Source: Pleodorina starrii (Eukaryota > Chlorophyta > Chlorophyceae > Chlamydomonadales > Volvocaceae). Taken from it: DNA of 64,000 bases. Location: assembly GCA_030267565.1 (NCBI GenBank), contig BRXU01000001.1, positions 6,014,001 to 6,078,000 on the forward strand, given 5' to 3'. Below, one piece after another: positions 1-12,541 of the stretch (positions are counted from its first letter, which is position 1; each line of letters starts with the position of its first letter). A program made the translations under genes and the position numbers. Below the pieces are notes generated by a model, which was not told the origin of the DNA, did no database searches, and worked only from the letters and a program-made list of their open reading frames with translations.

Positions 1-2902
1 CTGTTGTGCACGGCGATCTTCATGACCGTGTTCTTCATGGCCACCACCGTGCGCATCACCCCGCCCGCCGCCTGCACCTCCTTCAACAGCTTGAAGGACG
101 AGGAGCCGGTCGGGTTGGACAGAGTGCGCTGCATCAGCGTAGGGGGAACCTGCGCGCTCAGGGGAGTAGGGCCCAGCAACGGCGGGCAAGGGATGGTGGC
201 AGGCGGGGCTCAGAGATGAGGAGTACAATGGGTCGCATCAACCAGCTCCCTAGATACGGTCAACACAGAGCCCTGAGGGGCGGAGGGAGTGAGGTGAGGC
301 AGTGAGCACAGGGGAGCGGGCAGGTGCGGCAGGGCACGCAAGGAGGCGGCGGGGGAGCGCGGCTGGTCAGTTCAGGGGGCCCATGTGTGTGGGGAGGCAA
401 GCCCACGCCCCAATGCCCCATGCACATCCAATCTTACGTGCAGCATTCCCTCCAACGCGCAACTACCCCCTTCCCCGGCCGAGCCACGCCGGTGCGGTCT
501 CGCCCCGCCTGCCCATTCCCCCCTGCCCCTCCGCATCCCCGCGACACATCCAGCCATTGCTTCAGCGCCACTTCCCCCTTCCATTAGGCGAACCGCTCCG
601 TGCTGCCTGCCTCTACGCCTTGAAGCGGCTCGAGCACCCGAGCTGCTCCCCCCGCTCTCGCAACCGTCCCCTCCGCATACGCCCCCCCCGCCCGCTCCCG
701 GCCCGGGGACCCGGCCCCTGGCACTTAGGTGTGCAATGCATCCCCACCTCGCTCTCCCCCCGGTCGTTCCCATCCGTCCAGATGTAACCGCCAGAGGCCA
801 CCCCATGCCGCTCGTTTCGACTCTGCTCGTTTCCTCTGTACTGAGGAGGCGCGCACCCGCTTCCCACCGCACCCACAACTCGCGCGGAAGCCCCCGCCCC
901 CCCGCTCCGAGCCCTCAGCTCCCCCACATCCCCCTGCTGCTCCCCACCCAGCCGCCCACCTGTGTGAGGTCGTCAAATATGGTGCTTGCTGTGTTGTTAG
1001 GCGCCGTGAGTCCTATGCGGTACCATATGTGGTGGTTGTTGGAGTGTCCCAGCACTGTCCTCAGGTGCTGCACCACCTTGTGCATGAGGCTGTCCAGGTC
1101 GTTGGTCTCGTGCAGGTCCTTCACCAGGGTCATGTACTTGGGGATGCTGTTGTCCTTCACCATGCTGCTCAGGCTGGCGGCCACCAGCTGCAGGTAGGTG
1201 GGGAACCTGGGAGGGAAAGGGGGGGGTCAGGTTAGGATGAAGGAACCGAAGCGCAGGCGGCGGGGGGATTGTTCCAAGTGCAGAAGGGGGGAGAGGTGGC
1301 GAGTGGGGAAGGGCGGGGGTCGGGGAGACGGGGCAATGGATGCGGCCATGGACAGGGGGTGTGGGGAGACGGGGACAGGGGGGTCGGGGCCAGTGGCAGC
1401 GGGGCATAGTCCAGGGCGCATGGCATTGTGTGGCAGCAGGCCGCGCCAGTTCTGGTTGCGCCGCGAGCTGGGCTGGGTGTCAAGTTGCTGAGTTTGCATT
1501 AATACGGCTGCTGCTTTCTAGCCGCGAGTGCCCCCTGAGCGGTTGGTACATGTGGATGTGGGAAGCGGAAGTGTTGCGGTTCGGCGGAAACGGGTGAGCG
1601 GACATGCGGAGAAGCGCCTCCCTCTTCCCGGAGGACAACCCCAACCAGGGCAGGGCAGGGCAGGGTGCAGCGTGGCGCAGATGTGCCCGCCTTTCCCCCC
1701 GGGAAGCATTACTCCCTACGCGGGCTGTTGCCGCCAGCCCCCTCCCCCCGCCCTGCTCACATGATGTAGTCGGCCTCATCTGCGGCCGCGTCGCCAAAGC
1801 CCACGGTCAGCACGCCGATGACCTTGTCCGACACCTTGATGGGCACCGCCGCCAAGTAGGTCAACGCTGCGGGGTAGTGAGGAGTGGCAGGGGGGGGGGG
1901 GTTCGAGAAGAAACACGCACGCAACGGTTTCAAGAAACGGGTGAGCGGGTAAGAGGAAATGTGGACGCGCATGGCTGTGTGCAACACGTACGAATGCGGG
2001 AAGGCGGGTTTGAGCGCGTGCGGGGGTTTGAAGGGTGTGATGCCGTTTGGTACTGGTTGGAGCAACCATGCGGGGGAGGGCCGCCGGGCCGGACAGCACA
2101 CCTGCGGCGCTGGCCAGCGCAGACCAGTCCGAGGGGGCCGGCCCCTCGCTCGCTGCCGGCTGCCAGTAGAAGAAGTCCGTCCCCTTTTGGAGGATTCGCT
2201 CCGCAGAGGAATTGGAGCCTGGGACCTTCACAAGCCGGTTGCCCTCATGCACAGTGTCGGGCACTCCGACGGCGGTCACCAGGAGCGCATGTTCTTGCGT
2301 CTCCGAAAGGACGCTGACGCTGCGGGGCGGACAGCGCGTTCAGCAAGCGAGCTCGGCACCATCGGCGCCTATGCTTGCGGCTTACCTGGCATATTTTGCC
2401 CGGCAATCCGCTGTGACCAGGTTCAGCGCCCGACGGACCGCCTGCACAGGCGTTGTGCGCTCGCTGCGGCCCTCCGCAAACTTTTGTATAAGCGTGCTGA
2501 CCTGTTTTATAAAGGAAGGTGCAACGGATGGGTAACAGAGCGAAACACCACGACAAGCGAAGCTTTACGCACCTTGAGCAACGTTGCCTGTACCGCGTTA
2601 GCTTCATTAGCGCTCAGTGACTTCAAGCTTTGGTTTACCGCTGCTTGCGAGCCACCAGGCTGTGCACTATGCGTAGCAGCCGGCGCCGCAGCTGCCTGCT
2701 GTGGCCCCGGGCTGGGGGACTTCCCAGGCTGAGGAGCTGCGTAGAGAGGAGATTGAGCCGACGAAGCTCCGTTCCCGTTCTGCGATGGAGGCTGCTCCAC
2801 TCCCTCCTTTGTAGCTGCCTTTGGAGCGCTGTTGTTGTGGCCATTCTGAGCCGGAGGCTTCACCACCGCGTCCGCCTCTGGTTGTGAAGCGGCGCAACCC
2901 AT
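1..2902 (-). CDS. GAF-like domain protein with N-terminal MGC motif (3' end outside window)
   Basis: Six phase-compatible exons: 2573-2902, 2386-2501, 2102-2319, 1761-1866, 960-1206, and 1-149 (continuing off the left edge). The start at 2902 gives Met-Gly-Cys-Ala-Ala-Ser, a good N-myristoylation and palmitoylation context, so I infer membrane attachment. About 100 residues of Q/A/S/P-rich linker follow. Exons 2-4 then read as a GAF-like sensor fold: a helix with KFAEGRSERTTPVQAVRRAL, strands with VLSETQEHALLVTAVGVP, and the closing strand VPIKVSDKVIGVLTVGF. Exons 5-6 add further helices (LVAASLSSMVKDNSIPKYM) and FKLLKEVQAAGGVMRTVVAM, possibly the start of a second GAF-type unit. Volvocine algae have many GAF proteins fused to kinase or cyclase domains, but any such effector would lie outside the window. 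Function is therefore unassigned; the exon chain is well supported, the domain call is moderate. Confidence 0.72.
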
Positions 2903-4585
2903 GTCCCTCTACACTTCTGTCCTCGGTAGATTGCACACTAGCGCCTACTGCTGGCAGAAAACTTGATTGCGAAGCTGTAATAGGCGCCCCGCCCCGGCAG
3001 GCGGGGCGTAGAAACCGCACAAGCTTGCGCGAGTATAACGGGCCTTTCAGTCGACAAGGTCTTCACAAAGAGGAGCAAGCTTATGTCAAGGAAGGTGCAT
3101 GGTTTTCCCTTTCGGATAGTGCTAGCTTATCTCCCAGCTGCATACTCGTGTATTGTCACGTATGTGTGCGTTGAGGACAAAAGGGAAACGATACCGTTCG
3201 ATTTCAACCAACCACTTGCTGTTATGCACCAGTTCATACGGGTAACATTTTCGCGTTTCTGGGGCATAGTACGACCAGCCGAGCCAGTACAACTGCGAAG
3301 TAGGGCCTGCTGTTTGTGATAGGTACATTGCTTAAAACTTGCAGTAACCAAATCTTCTGGTAGAGTAATGCCAAGGGGCGAAGGAATCTAATCCGGTTGT
3401 CAATTCCGACATTCTGCAGTGGGGAGTCCTCGCTCCCTCGTCACCGCCTCATCTGCGCATCTGTAGGTATCAACTAATCGAACATGATTTTATATGTTGA
3501 TTTTTTTTAACAGAATCGCGAACAGCATGCGCCTTGGGCGAAGAAGTACGCAACGTTCTCGGCCGATTGCCCCGGGTTGCCAGGGCTGCAGGCCGAGCCA
3601 ACAACATATTCCAAAGAACAACAGTGAGGTATTTGTAATGGCCATGATGGAAACCATGCAGAAACACCGCGCAACTGTTAGAAGACGACCGTCAGTTAAA
3701 AGGTGACGGAATCGCTGAGTCTCTCCGAAACGGCCCGCATTGGTAACCCATTACCTGGCATCTGCCTGATGCATCCCAATGCACATGATGTGCGCAAATC
3801 ATTTCTCCCTTTCGACGCCTTTCAGAACTCACACGGCTTGGCCAAGGTTACAATCTCCGCGTGGCACACTAACACTCAGGGCGCTCTCCGACACCACCAG
3901 ACACCTCTCTCCGACGGCACTCTGCTCTCCTGTTTCCGGCGCCGCCAAAATTTCTAGGCCTTGTGATCACAAGCTCGATTGTCGGAGCATTTCCCATGGG
4001 ACTGCTATAGATACCGGTTTCTTTCCCTGAGGGCTATGCTCGGAAACCAACAGCAGCTGGGAGCACCATGCCGTACACGCCCCTTCCACGCATTACATCC
4101 TCGGGCAAAGCCGCGGCCATTCAAACCACCCCGTCTGGCGACTTTCGCTACTTGCTCATCTCGCTATTTCAATCTCGCGCTTGGAACCCTGTCTTTAAGG
4201 CAATAGACGGTCGTACGGCTGGTCGTGCCCTGCCGGGCCCCGTTGCCTTCGGAGCCAGCGTTTCTTGCGCTGACGGCTTTCCAAGCGTAGCGTTTTAATG
4301 CCCGCACGCTCATCCAAACAGCAGTCTTGTGGTCTGGAGGGACCCGCGCGAGGAAACCACTCGACTGGGTCCCTCATGGGCGCGTCCGTGCAGCCCGCCA
4401 CCCGTCCTCTTTCCGGTGAACTGGCTGCCCACGTGCGCAGAAGGATGCCGCCTTCGAACGCCGCGGCTGCACAGATGGGCCGGCAATGGACAGCCACCTC
4501 TCAACCCCCACCGTTGCCCGCTGGCGCCACTGCCGCTGCCGCCCCCGCCCTGCCAGCCCGCCGTCGCGTCGTGCCCTCTACCCGC
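2903..4585. other. intergenic stretch between two minus-strand genes
   Basis: No convincing gene. The right part probably holds the 3' UTR of the gene at 4586-5331, with a candidate poly(A) signal at 4093-4097. The left part (about 2903-3500) should hold the promoter and 5' UTR of the GAF-like gene. The short open frames have poor codon bias and no recognisable protein features. Confidence 0.4.
4093..4097 (-). terminator. candidate TGTAA poly(A) signal
   Basis: TTACA on the plus strand reads TGTAA on the minus strand, the usual volvocine polyadenylation signal, about 490 nt past the stop of the small glycine-zipper gene. A five-base motif recurs by chance, so support is weak. Confidence 0.3.
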
Positions 4586-5331
4586 TCAGCCGAGTCCCGG
4601 GCTGCTGGCCCCCGCCCCCGCCGAGGTATCCACTGCAGAGTGCCGCGGCGGCGACGGCCCCCGCTGCCCCTCGCCGACCAGGCCGGAAAGCGCCGGCTCC
4701 GCCTCCGCCCCCTCTGACCTTCCCGCCTCGGGGTCGGGCCCCGCGACGGGCGCCTCGACAGTCTCGTAGTCGGCGGCGCCGTGCAGGCGGGACGTGGGCG
4801 GTGGGTCCAGCACAGCGGCCATCGTGGCAGCCGCCTGCGCACCGATGACGGCGCCTACGCGGCCGACAGACGCAGCGGGGCGGTGGGGACCATAGGGGCC
4901 GTGATTGCCCGAGTGAGGGGCGGCTTGGGCACATAAGCGCGCCACTTTGTTCCTTTTCTTTTGGAGAGGAGCGGAGTGGAGTGACGAGGGCGAAGGCGAG
5001 CGGCACGAAGCGGACAGGCGCGGCCGGGCAAGGGCGGTCGGCAGACTCGTGATTTTGTATTTACGTTCACGATTAATGTGAAGGATGGGTTGAGGATGGC
5101 AGGCAGAAGGCCAGGAGGGCGTCCTGCGCGGCCGGCGCGCGGGAAGCCCTAGAGCGCGGACGGGCTGGACTCGAAAAGCAACAGGAAATCAGAACAGCTC
5201 GCACCGGCAACAGCGCCCAGCGGTCCGACCACTCCAGCAGCGGTGGCTCCCACCACAGCGCCCGCAGCGCCCCATTTCACGGGGCCTGGCGCGTTGGCGA
5301 CGCCGTCCATGACGACTTCGGCTGGACGCAT
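4586..5331 (-). CDS. small glycine-zipper protein, hypothetical
   Basis: Two exons, 5205-5331 and 4586-4854, joined in phase to give 131 residues. The N-terminal half reads VKWGAAGAVVGATAAG, then VVGPLGAVAG, then AVIGAQAAATMAAV across the splice: small-residue GxxxG-type packing as in glycine-zipper membrane segments. The C-terminal half is hydrophilic, acidic and Pro/Ser/Gly-rich, probably disordered. I do not recognise the family. The start at 5331 is the only ATG near the hydrophobic segment; a TATA-like stretch lies 46 nt upstream. The intron has GTGCGA/TAG borders and the hydrophobic pattern continues smoothly across it, the main reason to believe the model. It could also be a short non-conserved transcript. 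Confidence 0.45.
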
Positions 5332-6793
5332 TTCACGGTGCCGTTCTTTGTTGTTCCTTCCTTTGTAGAGGTTGTCTTATAAAGCTGTCGGCTCTGTGCT
5401 GCTGCAAGCAACGTGCCACAAAGAAAATTAGTGGTAGTTCTGAGATTGGTCGGAAGTCGGGGCTCCAAGGTACCGATTCATAGCTACTGGGGACTGATGC
5501 GGGCGAATTCGGGCGGATCAGTCTGATGTCGGCCGGATTGCATGCGCCTTGCATACGGGGGATGTGTCGCTGGTTCAGAGAATATTGATTTTTGATAGAT
5601 GGGAAGCCCGAAGGAACACGTCACGGTCCCGGAGCCATAATCCCGAGAATCCCCTAATCCCGCCGTCAGGGCGCATCTCACTTCTGTCTGTGCTCAGGGC
5701 CAGGACGTTTTTTCCAGCACCCACCAGACCAGCCGATCCATACTGCCAAGCGGAGGCGGCCTTGCTTTGGAAATCGTGCGCCCGAGAACAACAGGCTTTA
5801 CAAGGACAGTGTCGCGGCGCTGCTAAGCCGCCACCGCGCCGGCCACATGCACTTCCCGGGGCCCCTCAGCAACCGGGCTGGCGGGCCGGCAGCTGCCTCG
5901 CGGCAGGTGCCGACAACTACCTTTCCCGAGGGGCCACATCCCACACCCCGCCAGACGCTCCCGCATTGCCCTCCCCCTAATCCCTCGACCTGCACGTCGC
6001 ACGTCCCAAATCCCCCCAAACCCGCAGCTGCTTGCAACCCTCGTCATCATCGTCATCGCAACGCACGCGCACATGCACACGCTGCGCCTGCAAAGCAACA
6101 CAAGAGGCCCGCAACTCGCGTGCACGCACAATTGGCCCCCTGCCGTCATTCGCCGTCTCTGCACCCCCCCTGCCCTGGCGGCCGCAATTGGCCCCGCCAG
6201 CTAATGCCCCAACTGGCCCAATTCTCTGCGACCTGCCTGCGCTTCTGCCCACTGGACTGCCGGCGCCCTCGAACGCCGTCACTGCTGCGACGCTAAGACT
6301 GCTGCGAACATAGTATAGATCTAAAGAAACATGGAACAAACGTTTGACGCTGAAGCAACGAATACCCGCTACGCAACCCCAACGGGCTCTAAAAAGCTGC
6401 CCAGGTATCTCCGTAGGCAGCACCCCACACAGAGGGACACATATAAAAGGACATCAGGTCTGGCGGGCCGCCCCAGGCGGGCCGCAACCCAACCTACGCG
6501 CCCCTGAGGTAAAAGAGCAAAAAGAACCGTCCCCAACGCACCCGACCCCAAGCCCCGCCGCCCCTGGCATCAACCCTCCCCCGTCAGCCCTGTCCCCCGA
6601 CCCTTCCCTATCCTGCCTCTGCAGCCCCCCCACCTTCCCTCGGCAACCCCGCCCGACCCCAAACCCAAAGTCCCCATCCCCGGCCAAAGCAGCAGGGCCT
6701 TTTCCGGCAGCAGCCCCCGTCTCCGCCCCCCAATTGTCTATCCAAATTGATCGATCAGAGCCCCACCCTCCCCGGCCGGACCGACCGATGCCT
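5332..6793. other. intergenic stretch, promoter of small gene and 3' UTR of Q-rich gene
   Basis: No gene seen. It should contain the upstream region of the gene starting at 5331 and the 3' UTR of the gene ending at 6794. A TGTAA on the minus strand at 5798-5802 is the nearest candidate poly(A) signal, about 1 kb past that stop. The frames here are C-rich with Pro/His/Arg-rich translations and no domain-like pattern. Confidence 0.4.
5377..5383 (-). promoter_or_regulatory. TATA-like element
   Basis: TTTATAA on the minus strand, 46 nt upstream of the ATG at 5331. Position and sequence would suit a TATA box of the glycine-zipper gene; no independent support. Confidence 0.25.
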
Positions 6794-9700
6794 TCACAGC
6801 GTCGCTTGCCGCGCTCGCACCGCCGAGCGGTTCGACAAGGGCGGTCGCATCTTGGCTCGAAACGCCGCCGTGGGGCGCATAAAGCTCGGCACACCGCTGT
6901 GGGCCCCGCCAAAGCCGCTGCTGCTGCTCCCAGAGCCGAGGGCGGCGCGCACCGCCGCGGCGGCGCCGCCGCCAGCCTGCTTTGCCAATCGGGCCATGAG
7001 GCGGGACCGCGGCGTCGAACCGGCGGCGGGTCGAGCCGCCGCCGCCGCCGCCGCCGGGATCGATCGGGAGGTCCGCGCTGGCGATGACGATGACGCGGTG
7101 TACACCCAGGCCGGCCTGGCGGAGTGCTCCGTGGCGGCGCTACTGGCGGCACTGCCGTTGACGCTCACTGTACACGAGACGCTGCCGCGCCGCGCCGCCG
7201 CCGCAGCAGCAGCAGCCCCCACCAGGTTGTTGGACGAGCCGAAGACCGGCGAAACCCGGGAAAGGGGCGGCGGCGGCTGCGGCGACGGCGACGGCGGCGG
7301 CGGCGCCGCCGCCGCCGTCGGCGAGCTTGCGCTGGCCGAGGCCAGCGGCGGCGGCTGCGGCACTGCCGCTCGATTGCGCTTCGAGTTGCTGTGGAGGAGG
7401 GCAATTGCAACTAAGCGGCCGCGGGAGGCACCGCCGCAGGCGCGGGTCGCAGTCAGGGGCCGTGGCTGCGAGGTGGCGCGCGACAGAGTGCCCCGCGAGG
7501 GGGCCGCGACGGCAGCGGCCACGGCGGCGGAAGCAGAGGGCGGGGTAATTCGGGCCGAGGCTGACCCGCAGCCGCTGCGCAACAGGAGTGAGCGCGGCGA
7601 GATGATGCGGGGGCTGGGGCCCGCTGCGCTGCCAATCGCGGGTGTGACTCCGCCCAATGACCCGTGGGTCACTCCAATGACCACGCCGGCGCCAGTCTTG
7701 GCCCCGCTGTCGCTGCCGCGGCCGCTACCGAGCTCGCGACGCGGTGGAAAAAGCAGCGGCGGCGTCGAGGGGATCACGATCGGGCTGGCGGATGGATTTC
7801 CAGAGGTTGCGGTGGCGGGTTGTGAGGGGCCGGATGGGCCGCGGAGCCGCGAGGGCGTTGCTGACCCGCTGGCGGGCTCGACGGGCGACGCAGCGACAGC
7901 GACGCGGTTCGCAACGGTTCTAGCGGCGGCGGCGGCGGCGGTGGCGGTGGCGGTGGGCGGGTTGCTGGAAAAGGTGGCGCCTCCAAACGCCGACGAGGCG
8001 AGCTTGGGCGGGGTCGGTGGCGGCACGGGGCCAGCAGTGCTCGGGTGCGACGCCGCGGCCTGGTCCGAGCCGCCGGCAGCCGGCACTGCCACCGCAGCAG
8101 TTGCCGCAGCAGCCGCAACGACTCTGGTCCCACCTCCCAGGTTCACGTGGATGCCACTGTTGCTGCTGTTGGTGCCGCTCTCGCCATTGCCGCTATTACA
8201 GCTGCTACGGCTGTTGCCGCTGTTGCATGTTCCAGCATCGCCAGCGCCACCCGCTGCGCCGCCACTGGCCGCCCCAGCGCCCACCAGCATCTGGACCCGC
8301 CGCTCCAGCCGTATCAGCACATCCGGGCGGCGTGTTTTGGCACTCGCCGGGCACTGCACGGGCGAAGCGGGGTCGGGGCCGTCCGCACCCTCGGCTGTCG
8401 CCACCATGTCGTGCGGCGCAAGGGCGCAGCTGTCCCTCAGGGGTGCCTCCTCAGCCGCCGTCAGCTCGGAAGCGTGTGGTGGGGGATGTTGGGTCCCGGC
8501 GACGGAGGGGCTGCTGGCACCGCTGATGGACTCTACGCCGCTGTTGCTGCTGCTGCTGCTGCTGCTGCGACGCATCTGGAGAGGCTCGCGGGCGTGTGGG
8601 AGTGAGGGTGGACGCGAGAGGGAGGCGCCGCCCTCGCTCGCACGGCGCAACGCCACGCTGGCGGCGCCGCTGGCGGAGGTGGCGGTCGCCCCCGATCCGT
8701 CGGCTGCACAGCCGGCAGTGTCGTACCATGCGCCGCCGTCGGCGCCGAGTATCCAGCGGAGGCTGCCGACCCGGCCGTCCGCACCCTCTGGGCCGCAGAG
8801 GCCGACGCAGGGCGAGTCACCGCCTCCGCCGACGCCGCCGCCCGCGGCGGCACTTGCGCCGTCCGCGCCGGCAGCACTGGCGCCGAGGCTTGATACGCTT
8901 TCCAGCAGCGGAATAAGGCCCAGCAAGCTGGCCACGTCCAGCGGCAGCGCATCTGCCGCTGCCTCTGCGGCCGGCGGAGCCCCAGCGGCGGCCACATCAG
9001 CAGCGGGTGCCGCGGATATCTCGACGGACGGCTGGTGGCGCCTTTCCAGCGGCGGCGACAGAGTCAGGGAGGACGCGGGCGAGGCGGCGGCCTGTACGGC
9101 GGCCGCCGCGGCGGCGGCCCAGGTGACCTCCGGCGGCGGGAGCTGCTCGTACCGTACTGGCAGGTACGACAAGCGGGAAGGACTGGCGCAAGAGGTGGCC
9201 TTGAGGCGCGTGGGGAGCGTCAGACGACCCGACGAGCTCCCTTCTGAAGGCGACAGAGAGGAATACGGCGCGGCGGCGGAGGCGGAGGCGGTGCTAGACT
9301 CCACGACGGCAGCCAGGCACTGCTGGGCTGGGAGCAGTGGCGCGGCGTTGCGGTTGGGAACGGCGGCGGCATGGTTGACGGCCATGCACGGGAAGTCAGA
9401 TGGCGGCGGCGCGGTGGCGGCGGAGGCGGCCGTCGTCAGTGGCGCCGCCACCGACGGCGACGTGGCCGCGGCGGCGGAGGCGGACTCCCGCAGCACCGCC
9501 GCAGTCGCCGCCGCCACGGCCGCTGTCACCGTGGCGGCGGCGCCCACCGCAAACGCCGTGGCGGCAGCGTAGGCCAGACCGGCTGGCAGCGACTGCGCGT
9601 CGCCTTGACCGTTGGAGTCTCCGTGCGCGTGGGCCGTACTTTGCCGTACATCAAACCCGAGCAGCATCACGACCTCCCGGGCCGGCGGCGGCGGCGGCGG

Positions 9701-12541
9701 CCGACGGGCGGGTCCGAGGTTGCTGCCGCTGCGGCTGCAGGAGCCAGCAGGCAGATGGGTTTGCCATTGGTGGTGGTGGTGGTGCTGCTGCTGCTGCTGT
9801 ACGGCGCACCGTGGCGGCAGCATGACGAATGGGGAGGCGGGGACGCCACCGTCGCCTGGCTCGGGTTCGTTGTCCGTTGGCGGTGCGCCGTACAGTCCGT
9901 TGGTATGGAAGGTCAGCGCGCCCGAGAGCTGGTGCGATAGGCTGGAGCTTGTCAGGAGAGCGTAAGCGGATCGCTCCTCACGTTGCTGTTGCCGCTGCCA
10001 ATGCAGCTGCTGCTGCTGCTGTTGCTCTTCTTGCTCTCGCTGCCGCTGCAGGAGCTGCTGCCACGACGACTGCCGCGGCGGCGGATTCCGGGGGTGGTTG
10101 TTCTGCTGCTGCTCCCACGACTGCTGCTCTGCTCGAGCTGTCTGCTGCAGCGGATGTCTCAATGCGGCCGCGTCACCCACCGCCTCCGGGTGCTGCCGCT
10201 CATGTTCCAGCTGTCCCTCCTGCGGCTGTTGTTGCAGCAGCGGCCGCCGACGTAGCGGGTAGAGCGGCTCGGGGCCGGGACCGGACCCGTATGCCAGGTG
10301 GTGAGGGTGGTGGGGGTGGTCCCGAGCAACGTCGGTGCTCGTGCGCCGGCGGCCGGGGCCGTACGGATCGAGGCTCCTGCCGCTCCGCCCGCGGTCAAAC
10401 AATAACCCATCCTGGGAGCCCTCTCTCCGTATCATCTTCAACTGCTGCTGCTGCTGCTGCTGCAAGTGCTGCTGCTGCATTTGAAGCTGCGCTTGCAGTT
10501 GCTGCTGCAACAGCAGTTGCTGCTGGGAGCCAAAGCCGGTGCGGCGCCGCAGGGACGGCAGGTGGCGGCGGCTGGGGCTGTGGTTGTGGTTGTGGTGGTT
10601 GTGGAGATGCGACGTGTGCAGCAGGGCTAGGTCGAATTGTTGACAGGTGGTCTCAAAGTCGCTGGGGCTGGAATCCGCGGTTGTGAGCCGACGACGATGT
10701 CTGGGAGGTCGGAGCTGCCGGCAGCTGCCGCCGGAGGGGAGGCGGTCGCGCTGCAGGGGGGAAATTCAAGTTGGGTTGGGTACGTGGGTTGTGAGGCTAA
10801 CCGTGTGTAGGCAGCAGGACTGGGGTGCGGGGGAACGGAAGTTGCAATATCGTCGGCGCGGGTGAGGCGATGCGGATGGTGGGGGCGGGGTCTGGGGAGG
10901 GATGTGGGTGGACTGACCGGCGCAGTGGTCTGTCTCAGCCCCCAGGAGCACCCCTCAAGTGGCTCCCCCTTCCCCTCCGCCCCCCAAGCGCGCGGGAGGT
11001 CGTGCCCCACTTGTCCAAACGTACCTCTCCCGCTGAAGCCGACGCTGAAGCCACCTCCCGGCGATCCGAGGGCGCGGGCGAGGCGGTGGCAGGAGGTGAG
11101 TTGTTGGCGGTGATGTTGACGACAGCCGCGGCTCGAGCGACTGGGGCAATGCTGGCAGTCTGAGCCTGAGCCATCTGTACCCGGCCATACCCGGGCGGCA
11201 TATGCTGCTGCTGCTGGGGGTGGTACGGGTGAGGCGGCTGGTAGTGGTAGTAGGGCCGCGGGTTCAATTGAACTGGTAGCTCGGGACCGACCAGGGGGGC
11301 CGGTGGGACAAGCTCGAGATACGGCGGTTGCGGCTGCTGGGTCAACGGTTGTAGCTGCGCCTGCAGAGGTTGCTGCGGGAGCGGGATCTGGGGCGGCGGC
11401 GGCGATCGCTGGGCTTCCAGCTGCGGCATCTGCGGCAGCTGGGGCTCCTGCTGAGACGTAGGCGAGCCCATCTGGGGCAGAGGCGGCGGCGGATCCAATG
11501 GTTGCGGCTGCGGGGACTCGCGCGGTGACTGCGGCTGCGACGACGCGGGCTGCGACAGGTTTTGCTGCTGTTGGGGCGGCGGCTGGTGCTGGGTTTCCTG
11601 CGTTTGCTCGGGGAGGGTCGCGGCCGGGAGTTGCTCGCCTGGAAGCTGCGAGCCCGGCGGCGGGGGCGGCGGGGCCCGCCTGACGTCGTCTCCGTAGTGG
11701 TACAGGAAGTGGTGGTGGTGGCGGCACAGGGCGGCCAGGGCAATCTGCGCCGAGCACCGGGGAGGCGGGGAGGCAGGGTCAAAACACAGGAAGCAGTACT
11801 GTGCGCTGGGAACGCGGCGGAGGGACTGGAACAGAGGGACGCACGCGCGCTTCACAGCCACATTTCTGTTCCCAGAGGTGCAGCCCCCAGACAGAAGATG
11901 CATCAAATGTTGAAATTGGTTGGTGCCTAAGAGCCAAACCGCGCCGCAGTGACCGGACGCGGACAGAAGAATGGTGCCAAGCATACAAAGACGCAGACAC
12001 GCAAATGGTGCCCAAGGTGCCCACGTGCAAGTTAGGACCACGCTAACGAGTCCTAACGAGTCCTGCCCGATGAGCAAACGGCTTGCATGGCTTGTCACAC
12101 CGCGTCTGGCTGGCAGCTGGACGGATGGAGCCAGAGACGCAGAGCACCCTGGAGTACCAAGCTGGCGCCGCGCGGAAACCACTAAGCGCGCCCCGCGCCT
12201 TCCCTCTCACTCCGCGGGCCCCGTCCGGAGGTTCAGACCCTAAGCTACCTCGAGCCTGTGTGGCGGTGGGAGCCTCACCGAGCGCCTGGGCGGGATCTCA
12301 CCTCCGTTGAAGCACCCGGTGAAGAGGGTTGAGGCTCGTGCTTGTGCTGCTGCTGCTGCTGCTGCCCGGTGGTCCGCCGCTTCGAAACAGGGGGGACGTT
12401 TGCGCTCTGTTGATTGCATGTCTGGGCCAATGCAGCGAAGCCGGGCCGCGGTTGAGGCTGAGGCTGGATGTGGGGTTGAGGCTGATGAGCGGCGGGCTGA
12501 GGGTGCGGCTGCGAGCCGGACTCCGGCGCGGCCTGGGGCCC
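6794..12541 (-). CDS. giant Gln/Ala/Ser-rich low-complexity protein (5' exon unresolved)
   Basis: Three phase-0 exons, 12302-12541, 11025-11744 and 6794-10750, give at least 1638 residues. The first known exon starts at a clean acceptor (CGCAG/GG) with no in-frame ATG before an upstream stop, so a 5' exon is missing from the model. Exon 1 is Q/P/H-rich. Exon 2 opens with ALCRHHHHFLYHYGDDV, then Q/P-rich sequence and tyrosine/histidine clusters. Exon 3 has polyglutamine and polyhistidine runs, then about 800 residues of Ala/Ser/Pro/Gly with islands such as SDFPCMAVNHAAAVPNR and RPDVLIRLERRVQMLVG. The C terminus is basic (SFMRPTAAFRAKMRPP). No known domain is recognised. Such proteins in Volvocales are often regulators or scaffolds, but that is only analogy. 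Both strands are open across exon 3; I prefer the minus strand because of the spliced, phase-matched upstream exons. Confidence 0.58.

Noticed and set aside
6747..9572. 941-codon plus-strand open frame rich in Ala, Gly and Arg
   Set aside because: It is the antisense of the Q-rich gene's last exon. The minus strand has phase-matched upstream exons and polyQ/polyH tracts; the plus frame has neither start context nor splice partners.
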